Assembly (NCBI GenBank): GCA_013140785.1
Contig: JABFRZ010000068.1
Location: 1-5,578, forward strand
Direction: 5' to 3'
DNA length: 5,578 nt
Source: Planctomycetota bacterium
GTDB lineage: Bacteria > Planctomycetota > UBA1135 > GCA-002686595
Below, in pieces: positions 1 to 5,352 of the stretch. Each line of letters begins with the position of its first letter. Within the stretch, counting starts at the first letter, position 1. The notes beneath the pieces are model-generated. The model saw nothing but the letters and a program-made list of their open reading frames with translations, made no database searches and had not been told where the DNA came from. The position numbers were made by a program, and so were the translations under genes.

Positions 1-786
1 GCGCCCGAGCGAGCCGTCCTCGACGCGCAGCCAGGCGGCGCACACGAGCGCGCGGCGCGCGAGCAGCGTGAACTCGAGCGAGCGTGCCAGCGACCAGGCT
101 CCGGCCTCGAGATCGACGCCGAGACCGGCATTCCCGCTGGCCGCGAAGGCGCGCTCGCGCAGGAACGCCACCGGCGCGCTCTCGGCCGCGGCCCACTCGC
201 CCGTGCCCTCTTCGAAGGTGCCGTCCGCCACGAGATTGCCGGGCACGTTCGTGACGGCGACGCGCGCGCTGCTCTGGCCGCCCGCGGACGAGCGCAGGAA
301 GAAGTAGGCCGCTGCCCCGAGACTGGCTAGGACGCAGAAGAGAAGCAGCACGAGCGGGCGCTTCGAGGCCGTGCGCGAGCGCGTGACTTTCTCGGCGCTG
401 ATCTTGCCGAGCCCCCCTGAGTCAGCCGCGGGGCTCGCGGCGGCCGGCGCGTCACGGATCGGTGGCCCGTCGCCGGCGAGCTGCGAGTCCCGCACGCTCG
501 CGCGCACGTTGCCGAACAAGAGCGCGTCGCCGTGGGCGATGGTCGCGCGCTCGATCTTGTGGCCGCCGACGCGCGTGCCGTTGGTGCTGCCGAGGTCGAG
601 CAGCTCGAGGGTGTCGCCCGTGACGCGAATCTCGGCGTGCTTGCCCGAGACGGACCCGTCCTTCAGGATCAGACCGCACTCGGGGCGGCGGCCGACCTGC
701 AGGGTGCCCTCGGCGAGCGGCACGCGCTCGCCCTCTTGCTCGCCCGACTCGATGCAGAGGACGAAGCGCGTTTCCCGCGATTGCAT
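1..786 (-). CDS. FHA-domain membrane protein with C-terminal jelly-roll-like region (partial, 3' end off the left edge)
   Basis: The reading frame is open for 262 codons from ATG at 786 to the window edge with no stop, so the C-terminus is missing. Residues 8-98 form a forkhead-associated domain, a phospho-threonine peptide binder. The usual core residues are visible: GR at 32-33, S47 and H50 of the SxxH motif, and DLGSTNGT at 64-71 with the NG pair at 69-70. An Ala/Pro/Ser-rich linker and a basic patch (about 128-143) lead to one membrane helix at about 144-164. After it comes NLVADGTFEEGTGEW (184-198), the typical opening of carbohydrate-binding-module-like jelly rolls. Inference: FHA in the cytoplasm, sugar- or surface-binding-like domain outside. 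No Shine-Dalgarno site precedes the ATG. The frame stays open back to a TAA at 862-864 and includes a GTG at 849, but the FHA homology begins right after the ATG, so 786 is preferred. The ligand and partner kinase are unknown. Confidence 0.85.
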   Translation of the reverse strand, partial: MQSRETRFVLCIESGEQEGERVPLAEGTLQVGRRPECGLILKDGSVSGKHAEIRVTGDTLELLDLGSTNGTRVGGHKIERATIAHGDALLFGNVRASVRDSQLAGDGPPIRDAPAAASPAADSGGLGKISAEKVTRSRTASKRPLVLLLFCVLASLGAAAYFFLRSSAGGQSSARVAVTNVPGNLVADGTFEEGTGEWAAAESAPVAFLRERAFAASGNAGLGVDLEAGAWSLARSLEFTLLARRALVCAAWLRVEDGSLGR

Positions 787-1092
787 GGGTCGAAGCGTTG
801 GCGTGGCTGGCAGGGGAATCGGGGGCGCCGGGCGCCTGGATAGCGCCACAGGCCCGGGATGTTACGGCAGGCCCGGCCCGAGGCGGTCCGCCGCGTGCCC
901 GACGCCAGGCCACTCGGGCCAAGCGCCGGGGCTCAACCGAACCGGACCGCGAGAAACCGTGCTCGCCCTGGCTGTCCCGGCGATCTGGTGGTGCGAGTGG
1001 GGATCCTAAGCGCGGCGAGGGAGCGGCGCAATTCGGCCCTGGCCGCCGGGAGCGCAGGGATCGGAGCGCATCGGTGTGCCTAGAATGCGCCC
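787..1092. other. Divergent intergenic region between the FHA gene and rsmE
   Basis: These 306 bases separate two divergently transcribed genes and must hold promoters for both. Visible elements are weak. A TAGAAT hexamer lies at 1081-1086, just before the rsmE start. A TAACAT hexamer on the minus strand (864-859) could be a -10 box for the FHA gene, but it has no recognisable -35. A small GC hairpin at 824-836 (GGCGC/GCGCC, 3-base loop) falls in the presumed FHA 5' leader. I see no RNA gene, and no protein gene with convincing codon bias. Confidence 0.5.
1081..1086 (+). promoter_or_regulatory. Candidate -10 element (TAGAAT) for a leaderless rsmE transcript
   Basis: TAGAAT matches the TANNNT -10 pattern and ends 6 bases before the GTG at 1093. 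Transcription would therefore begin at or next to the start codon. No Shine-Dalgarno sequence precedes that GTG, which fits a leaderless mRNA. There is no good -35 box 16-18 bases upstream. The first three bases are also the in-frame TAG that bounds the gene, so the match could be chance. Confidence 0.3.
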
Positions 1093-1908
1093 GTGCCCGA
1101 AGGCCGGCGCAAGACCCCGAGCAAGCCCCCGAGTTTGGCCGCGTTCTTCCTGGAGCCCGACGCGCTCGGCGCGGAGCCACGCTTGCTCGCGGAAGACGCC
1201 CAGCACGCGCTGCGGGTCCTGCGCCTCGGGCCGGGCGCGGACCTGATCGGTCTCGACGGGCGCGGAGGGCGCCACCCCCTGCGGGTGCGCGCGCTCCAGA
1301 AGCATGGGCTCGAATTGGAGCCCACCGGCCCGGCCACGCAGGAACCGGCTCCGGGCGAGGAGAATTCGAGCCTGCCCTGGTTCGAGATGGCGGTCGCCTG
1401 GCCCCGGCGGAATCGGGTCGAGGACATGCTCTCCCACCTGGTGCAGCTCGGGGCGGCGGCCATCCGCCCGCTCGTTGCGCTCCAGCGCGGGCCCGAAGGC
1501 GTGCCCGAAGAAGCGCCCGCGCGCCTCCTGCGCGTGGCCCGGGAAGCCTGCAAGCAATCCGGCCGTACGTGGCTGCCCGAGTTCGAACCGGCGCGAACTC
1601 CCGCGACCCTGGTGGGTGAACGAGCGGCGACGATCGCGGTGCTCGATCCGCGCGCGGGTCTCTCCTTCGACACCTGGCTGCGCTCGCTGCGCCCCTCGCC
1701 GCTCGGGGTCGGCACACGTCTCCGTCCGATCGTGCTCGTCGTCGGCCCCGAAGGCGGGCTGACGGACGAGGAGCGCGAGGCCCTGCTCGCGGGTGGCGCG
1801 AGCGCGGTCTGGCTCGGGCCGCACATCCTGCGGGTCGAAACCGCGGCCGAAGCAGCCATGGCGATCGCGGCCGTGCTCCACGGGCGCCCGACGCCCGCGC
1901 TGCGATAG
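1093..1908 (+). CDS. rsmE: 16S rRNA (uracil(1498)-N(3))-methyltransferase, RsmE family
   Basis: The 271-residue product is a SPOUT (trefoil-knot) methyltransferase. The family uses S-adenosylmethionine to methylate N3 of U1498 (E. coli numbering) in the decoding region of 16S rRNA. An N-terminal PUA-like RNA-binding part spans about 16-80, with H38 and the RVLRL stretch (41-45) typical of RsmE. The methyltransferase part spans about 95-265 and shows EACKQSGR (151-158), VVGPEGGLTDEE (216-227) and LGPHILRVETAAEAA (241-255), which form the knot and cofactor site. The start is GTG at 1093. An in-frame TAG at 1081 rules out anything further upstream, and about 14 residues precede the conserved fold. 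Length is slightly above the usual 240-250. The segment normally read as KATELG is SHLVQLG here (114-120), a divergent version. The gene converges on radC with a 29-base gap. Assignment is firm; the exact start is less so. Confidence 0.93.
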   Translation: MPEGRRKTPSKPPSLAAFFLEPDALGAEPRLLAEDAQHALRVLRLGPGADLIGLDGRGGRHPLRVRALQKHGLELEPTGPATQEPAPGEENSSLPWFEMAVAWPRRNRVEDMLSHLVQLGAAAIRPLVALQRGPEGVPEEAPARLLRVAREACKQSGRTWLPEFEPARTPATLVGERAATIAVLDPRAGLSFDTWLRSLRPSPLGVGTRLRPIVLVVGPEGGLTDEEREALLAGGASAVWLGPHILRVETAAEAAMAIAAVLHGRPTPALR

Positions 1909-1937
1909 CGTCGAGCTGCGAGCCGCTTCGCACTCCA

Positions 1938-2603
1938 TCAGACACTCCATCCGGCGGAGAAGCGCAGCCGCTCGCGCAGCGAAACGAAGCTTTCGTCGCC
2001 CAGGATCACGTGGTCTTGGAGCGGGATGCCGAGCACTTCCCCGGCCTGGCGCAGGCGTTCGGTGACGGCCAGGTCCTCGGAGCTGGGCTCGGGATCGCCG
2101 GAGGGGTGATTGTGGGCCACGATGAGCGCCGCCGCGGCCTCGCGAATCGCGGCGCGGAAAACCTCGCGCGGGTGCACGAGCGATGCGGTCAAGGTGCCCG
2201 CGCTGATGGGCACGATCCGTCGCAGGCGCTGCTTGCCGTCGAGCACGAGCGCCCAGAATGTTTCCTGCTCGAGCCCGCGCGTGCGCGGCCGCAGGAGCTC
2301 GAAGACCGCGCGCGGGCTGCGCAGGCTGGGGCGCACGGGACGGCGCGCGACGGCCAGAGCACGCGCGAGCGAGAACGCGGCCTGGATGCGGCGCGCCGAG
2401 TCCGGCCGGAGGCCAAACTCGGCCACCAGCTCGCCGGCCTCGAAGCGCGAGAGCTCGACCAGGTCGCGCCCGCTGAGGAGTTCCCCCGCCCGCGGCGGCT
2501 CGGCCGGATCGAGGAGTTCTTCCAGCCAGCGACCCGCCGCTGCCGCGGGGGCGGTCACCCGCCCTACCTCGCGAGGATTCCCAATCGTGCTCCAAACTTC
2601 CAT
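1938..2603 (-). CDS. radC: RadC family protein (JAMM/MPN-domain, UPF0758)
   Basis: The 221-residue product belongs to the RadC family. Despite the name, a DNA-repair role is not established, and the fold is a JAB1/MPN metalloprotease-like domain. The metal signature is clear: HNHPSGD at 164-170 (H164, H166), then P173, S174 and D177. Upstream HPREVF (144-149) supplies the conserved Glu (E147). The MPN domain covers about 95-215. Residues 40-80 correspond to the N-terminal helical region, where the usual helix-hairpin-helix glycine motif is replaced by FGLRPDSA (63-70). The frame is open for 70 more codons to ATG 2813, but that part is Pro/Gly/Arg-rich, unlike RadC, and lies antisense to the RNA gene proposed here. 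ATG 2603 gives the family's normal length and is preferred. No Shine-Dalgarno site is visible. A 5-bp hairpin (2616-2630) sits just upstream of the start in the leader. Confidence 0.9.
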   Translation of the reverse strand: MEVWSTIGNPREVGRVTAPAAAAGRWLEELLDPAEPPRAGELLSGRDLVELSRFEAGELVAEFGLRPDSARRIQAAFSLARALAVARRPVRPSLRSPRAVFELLRPRTRGLEQETFWALVLDGKQRLRRIVPISAGTLTASLVHPREVFRAAIREAAAALIVAHNHPSGDPEPSSEDLAVTERLRQAGEVLGIPLQDHVILGDESFVSLRERLRFSAGWSV

Positions 2604-2695
2604 GGGACCAGGACCCGCCCAGAAAGGGCGTAGTTTCAAGGCTCCCGCCCGACGCCCGCATTCACCGCCGCGAAACGGGCAAGAAACCGGGAGTG

Positions 2696-2723
2696 GTGAC
2701 TGCCCGCGGCCCCGATCTATTAG
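2696..2723 (+). promoter_or_regulatory. Candidate sigma-70-like promoter for the ncRNA
   Basis: GTGACT (2696-2701) matches four of six bases of a -35 box. After a 16-base spacer, TATTAG (2718-2723) matches four of six bases of a -10 box. Predicted initiation at about 2730 falls some 8 bases before the first helix of the structured RNA. The match is modest, but it is one of the few AT-rich spots in this GC-rich sequence and is well placed. Confidence 0.4.
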
Positions 2724-2729
2724 GGATGA

Positions 2730-2957
2730 AGGCGTGGGGTTGACCCGCGCGCCGAAGGGGGGGAAGACGCCGCAGAGCGCCCACCCAGTCGGACGCGGGT
2801 CGGCAACCGTCATGTTCCTCCCTGAACTGCAGGTCGCTCATTTGGCATTCGAGATGGGGCCCGACCGCCTCGGTCGGCAGGGCCTGCAGCCATGGCGCGA
2901 AACGACTCTCTCGCGCGTGGAGCAGGCGACTGGACTCCAGTCGCCTGCCTTTTCTTT
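2730..2957 (+). ncRNA. Candidate structured small RNA of unknown family, about 228 nt
   Basis: No protein gene is credible here, yet almost every base can be placed in a helix. P1 is a long hairpin: 2738-2741 with 2805-2808, 2742-2749 with 2794-2801 (8 bp), 2752-2755 with 2789-2792, and 2757-2762 with 2780-2786 (one bulged A). P2 is GTTC/GAAC (2814-2817 with 2824-2827) with loop CTCCCT. P3 is a 9-bp helix (2827-2835 with 2881-2889; it competes with P2 for base 2827). P3 closes a three-way junction holding two 7-bp hairpins (2837-2843 with 2852-2858; 2861-2867 with 2871-2877). P4 is 2890-2900 with 2911-2920, 10 bp with one bulged G. One base later the terminator stem begins. A promoter-like sequence sits at the 5' end. 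The only U-tract is on the plus strand, which fixes the orientation. I saw no signature motifs of tmRNA, RNase P RNA or SRP RNA, and the shape is not the single long rod of 6S RNA. Ends are estimates, function is unknown, and folding was done by eye. Confidence 0.65.
2922..2957 (+). terminator. Strong intrinsic terminator on the plus strand
   Basis: A perfect 12-bp stem (2922-2933 with 2937-2948) with a 3-base loop is followed by CTTTTCTTT (2949-2957). Pyrimidine-rich U tails like this are rare in a sequence of this GC content. Read on the minus strand, the hairpin is followed by TCCACGCG with no U-tract, so it is not an obvious terminator for the minus-strand gene that ends at 2991. No plus-strand protein gene lies between rsmE (ending 1908) and this site, so it most simply ends the proposed ncRNA. 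Confidence 0.85.
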
Positions 2958-2990
2958 CCGCGCCCCCTCCAGCGCGCCCACTCCAGCGGT

Positions 2991-4175
2991 TCAGTGCTCG
3001 AGGGTCGCGCACCAGTCCTGGAAGGCGAGCTCGAGTGGCACCGAGGTCCACTGCTCGAACGCGGCCGCCGGGCTCAGCCGGAGCGCGCGCGCGTCCAGCA
3101 TGCGCCGCAGCGCTTCGTCGCCGTAGCTCGCGCGCAAGCTGTCGGCGAACACGAGGGACTGGGCGTAGGCGCGCGCGATCGCGGCCGTGTCCTCCCAGCT
3201 CGCCAGGCTCCCGGCCAAACGCTCGAGCGGAAATACCTCGGAGGCGCGCAGACGCTGGCGCATGCGCGCGACCTCGCCCGCTCTACCCTCGAGTAGCTGC
3301 GCCACGCCCTCGTTGAGCCAGCCGGGCACGTCGGGTCCGCCGAGCGCGCGCACAAAGGCGTGCACGAGCTCGTGCACCAGCACCGTGCGCCAGGTCCCGC
3401 CGTCCGTGAGCTCGCGCACCGATACACGCACGACGCCGTCGAACAAGCCCGCGGCCCAGTCGCCGAGCCCCGTGAGTCGCGCGAAGTCCTCGGGCTCGTA
3501 GAGCACCACGCGGATCGCCGGCGCGCCCGCCAGCGGATCGCTGCCGAACCAGCGCACGAGCTCGTCGTAGCTCTGCTCGAGGTGCTCGAGCACCTCGTGC
3601 GAGTGGTGCAGGATGTCGCTGCGTCCGGTGTCGAAGGTGAGCTCGAAGCGGCTCGAGTCGTCGGTCCAGTCGTCCTGGCCGAGCTCGAGCTCGCGCCGCC
3701 AGCGCTCGAGGATGCGTCGCAGGCTCTCGACGTCCGTGCGCGCACCGCCCAGCTCGAGCGCGCGCGCCAAGTGCTCGACCGCGGGCGCGAGCTCGCCGCG
3801 CTCGTGCTCGGAGCGGGCCAATCGCACCAGCGCCTCGGCCAGGTTGCCCGTGAAGACGGCGTTCTCTGGCTCGGCCGCCCAGCAACGCTCGAACTTGGCG
3901 AGCGCCCCGGCGAAGTCGCCGGCGTTCAGAGCGGCGGTGGCTTCGTTGTTGAGCTCGACCCACGCCGCGCGCGGATCCGCCGAACCCACCTCGAGCGCGG
4001 GACTCGCCACGCCCGGGGCGAGCGCGCGGCGCGCGCCCAACTGCGGCGCTCGGACCGGCACTGGCTCGATCCCCGTCGGCTGCGGGCGGCCCGCATAGAG
4101 CCACCAGGCCGCGCCGAACCCGGCGCAGGGCAGCACGAGGAGGAGCAGGGGACGCGCGAGGGCAGCGGGCTTCAC
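2991..4175 (-). CDS. Membrane-anchored TPR protein with peptidase-MA-like (gluzincin) domain
   Basis: The 394-residue product has a basic N-terminus and a hydrophobic segment at about 8-28, a signal peptide or, more likely, a signal anchor, so the rest should lie outside the cytoplasmic membrane. A Pro-rich linker (31-68) leads to TPR-like helices at about 71-143 (NNEATAALNAGDFAGALAKF at 76-95, then ELAPAVEHLARALELG at 128-143). Residues about 178-300 match the peptidase MA-like zinc-metalloprotease pattern: VHELVH at 267-272 (H268, E269, H272 of HExxH) and WLNEGVAQ at 286-293 with E289 as likely third zinc ligand. The C-terminal helices (334-392) resemble the usual tail of this family. Start is GTG at 4175, preceded by GAGG three bases upstream, and it places the hydrophobic segment at the N-terminus. 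It lies 91 bases downstream of the kinase gene and may share its transcript. Catalysis is plausible since the motif is intact; the substrate is unknown. Confidence 0.8.
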   Translation of the reverse strand: MKPAALARPLLLLVLPCAGFGAAWWLYAGRPQPTGIEPVPVRAPQLGARRALAPGVASPALEVGSADPRAAWVELNNEATAALNAGDFAGALAKFERCWAAEPENAVFTGNLAEALVRLARSEHERGELAPAVEHLARALELGGARTDVESLRRILERWRRELELGQDDWTDDSSRFELTFDTGRSDILHHSHEVLEHLEQSYDELVRWFGSDPLAGAPAIRVVLYEPEDFARLTGLGDWAAGLFDGVVRVSVRELTDGGTWRTVLVHELVHAFVRALGGPDVPGWLNEGVAQLLEGRAGEVARMRQRLRASEVFPLERLAGSLASWEDTAAIARAYAQSLVFADSLRASYGDEALRRMLDARALRLSPAAAFEQWTSVPLELAFQDWCATLEH

Positions 4176-4227
4176 TGGCCTCGGATTCGGCTGGGACCAA
4201 CACGGGGCGCGCGCCGCACTCCGCCCA

Positions 4228-4244
4228 TTCCATCGCGTTCCATC
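4228..4244. repeat. Short tandem direct repeat TTCCATC, 10-base period
   Basis: TTCCATC occurs at 4228-4234 and 4238-4244 (GATGGAA on the minus strand), in the 91-base gap between the kinase stop and the metallopeptidase start. A spacing of one helical turn could suit a protein-binding site, but two 7-base copies may be chance. Confidence 0.25.
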
Positions 4245-4266
4245 ACGCCGTCCGTTACCGGCGCAC

Positions 4267-5352
4267 TCAGGGCCGGCGTCCGCGCCGACCGTGTGGATCG
4301 CGCTCGAAGTCGAGGTCGGCGCGCCCGGCCAGCTGGGCGCGAATGTCGTCGATCAGCTCGGCCCAGCTCTGGTAGCGCGCGGCCGCGTCCTTGGCGACCA
4401 TCTTCTCGATGAAGTAGTGCGTGTGGGACGAGATGCCGCGGCCCTTGAGCTCGGGCGAGGACAAGGACTCCATGACCTGCTTGCGCAACGTCTCGCGATC
4501 GTCCGAGCCCTGGAACGGCAGCCGCCCCACCAGGATGTGGAACAGCGAGATCCCGAGGCTGTAGATGTCCGAGCGGATGTCGGCCTCGGCCCCGCCGCGC
4601 GCTTGCTCGGGCGAGAGGTACGCGACCGTGCCGACGGTCGTGTCCTCGGCGCCGCGCGTGGCCTCCTCGGCCGCGAAGCCGAGGTCGATCAGCAGCACGC
4701 GTCCGTCCTTGGCGAGCATGATGTTGCCCGGCTTCACGTCGCGGTGGACGACGCCCTGCTCGCCCAGATAGCGCAGCGCCTCGGCCGTGGCCAGGATGAC
4801 CTTCAGGGCCTCGTCCTCGCCGAAGCGCTGCTCGGCATCGAGGCGCTCGAGCACGGTCGCGCCGTCGATGAACTCCAGGCGCGAGAAGAACAGGTTGCCG
4901 CTGCGCGCCACGCCGAAGCAGCGCACCAGGCCGCGGTGCTCCAGGCGCGCGAGCATGCGCGCCTCGGCGATGAAGCTCTTGCGCGTGGGCTCGTGACGCA
5001 CGGCCTCGGGCTTCAGCACCTTGAGCGCGAGCACGCGCCCTGTCGCCGCCTCGCGCACCTTGAACACGTCGGCCGTGCCGCCCGTGCCCGCCTTGTCGAG
5101 GACCTCGTAGCCAGGGATCTCGGGGATCTCGCCCGCGCGCGTCCGGCGCAGCTTCTGGACCTCGGGCCCGGACCAGCCCAGCTCCTGCGTGAGCAGGGCG
5201 TCGAGCGCGCCCCCGGACTCGAGCGCGCGCACGAGACCCTTGGCGCGCTCGCGCGGCACGAGCCCACGATGCACCAGGAGCGCCAGGAACTCGGCGTCTC
5301 GTAGCGGCGGCTCGTTCTTCTGCGCTGGACCCATCGGCGTGGACCGCATCAT
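4267..5352 (-). CDS. Hanks-type serine/threonine protein kinase with N-terminal helical domain
   Basis: The 361-residue product transfers phosphate from ATP to Ser/Thr of protein substrates. The kinase domain (about 82-340) is complete: glycine loop around 89-96, ALK with K111, E130 as the helix-C glutamate, HRDVKPGN at 203-210 (catalytic D205, N210), DLG at 223-225 (metal-binding D223), SPE at 247-249, DIYSLG at 262-267 and R326 near the end. Two details are atypical: the third loop glycine is Ala (A94), and DFG reads DLG. Residues about 16-75 form a separate helical domain of unassigned family. There is no membrane segment or extracellular sensor domain, so it is probably cytoplasmic. ATG 5352 is immediately followed by a second ATG (5349), with GAGGA about 12 bases upstream. 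ATG 5334 is an alternative that removes six residues. The metallopeptidase-like gene follows after 91 bases. The kinase call is firm; target and signal are unknown. Confidence 0.93.
   Translation of the reverse strand: MMRSTPMGPAQKNEPPLRDAEFLALLVHRGLVPRERAKGLVRALESGGALDALLTQELGWSGPEVQKLRRTRAGEIPEIPGYEVLDKAGTGGTADVFKVREAATGRVLALKVLKPEAVRHEPTRKSFIAEARMLARLEHRGLVRCFGVARSGNLFFSRLEFIDGATVLERLDAEQRFGEDEALKVILATAEALRYLGEQGVVHRDVKPGNIMLAKDGRVLLIDLGFAAEEATRGAEDTTVGTVAYLSPEQARGGAEADIRSDIYSLGISLFHILVGRLPFQGSDDRETLRKQVMESLSSPELKGRGISSHTHYFIEKMVAKDAAARYQSWAELIDDIRAQLAGRADLDFERDPHGRRGRRP

Larger units (their letters stand above)
2604..2990. other. 387-base region without a protein gene; contains the candidate ncRNA
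   Basis: This region lies between the start of radC and the stop of the metallopeptidase-like gene. Positions 2604-2695 should carry the radC leader and promoter. I see only a short perfect hairpin (CGCCC, 5-base loop, GGGCG at 2616-2630) and no convincing promoter. Positions 2696-2957 hold the plus-strand promoter, structured RNA and terminator listed separately. Positions 2958-2990 show nothing. The in-frame minus-strand extension of radC and the short plus-strand frames here do not resemble proteins. Confidence 0.6.

Noticed and set aside
859..1083. 74-codon plus-strand frame ending 9 bases before the rsmE start, a possible small upstream gene.
   Set aside because: Third-position GC is lower than in the real genes, the start has no ribosome-binding site, and the product is Arg/Ala/Pro-rich with no recognisable feature. 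The shared TAG is simply the in-frame stop before rsmE in another context.
1917..1932. Small hairpin (TGCGA/TCGCA, 6-base loop) between the convergent rsmE and radC stops as a bidirectional terminator.
   Set aside because: Only 5 bp with a 6-base loop and no U-tract on either strand; too weak to call.
452..1945. Long minus-strand open frame of about 497 codons across the FHA gene, intergenic region and rsmE.
   Set aside because: Its translation is extremely Arg/Ala/Pro-rich, typical of a shadow frame in GC-rich DNA, and it overlaps two clear genes with family motifs.
2604..2813. 70-residue N-terminal extension of radC to an ATG at 2813.
   Set aside because: The extension is Pro/Gly/Arg-rich, has no RadC similarity, would make the protein much longer than the family, and runs antisense through the first helix of the proposed RNA. 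ATG 2603 gives normal length.
2730..2957. The structured RNA as 6S RNA, tmRNA, RNase P RNA or SRP RNA.
   Set aside because: 6S would be one long rod with a central bubble and paired ends, whereas here the helices are local and sequential. The conserved tmRNA acceptor end, the RNase P P4 motifs and the SRP helix-8 GGAA loop region are not seen.
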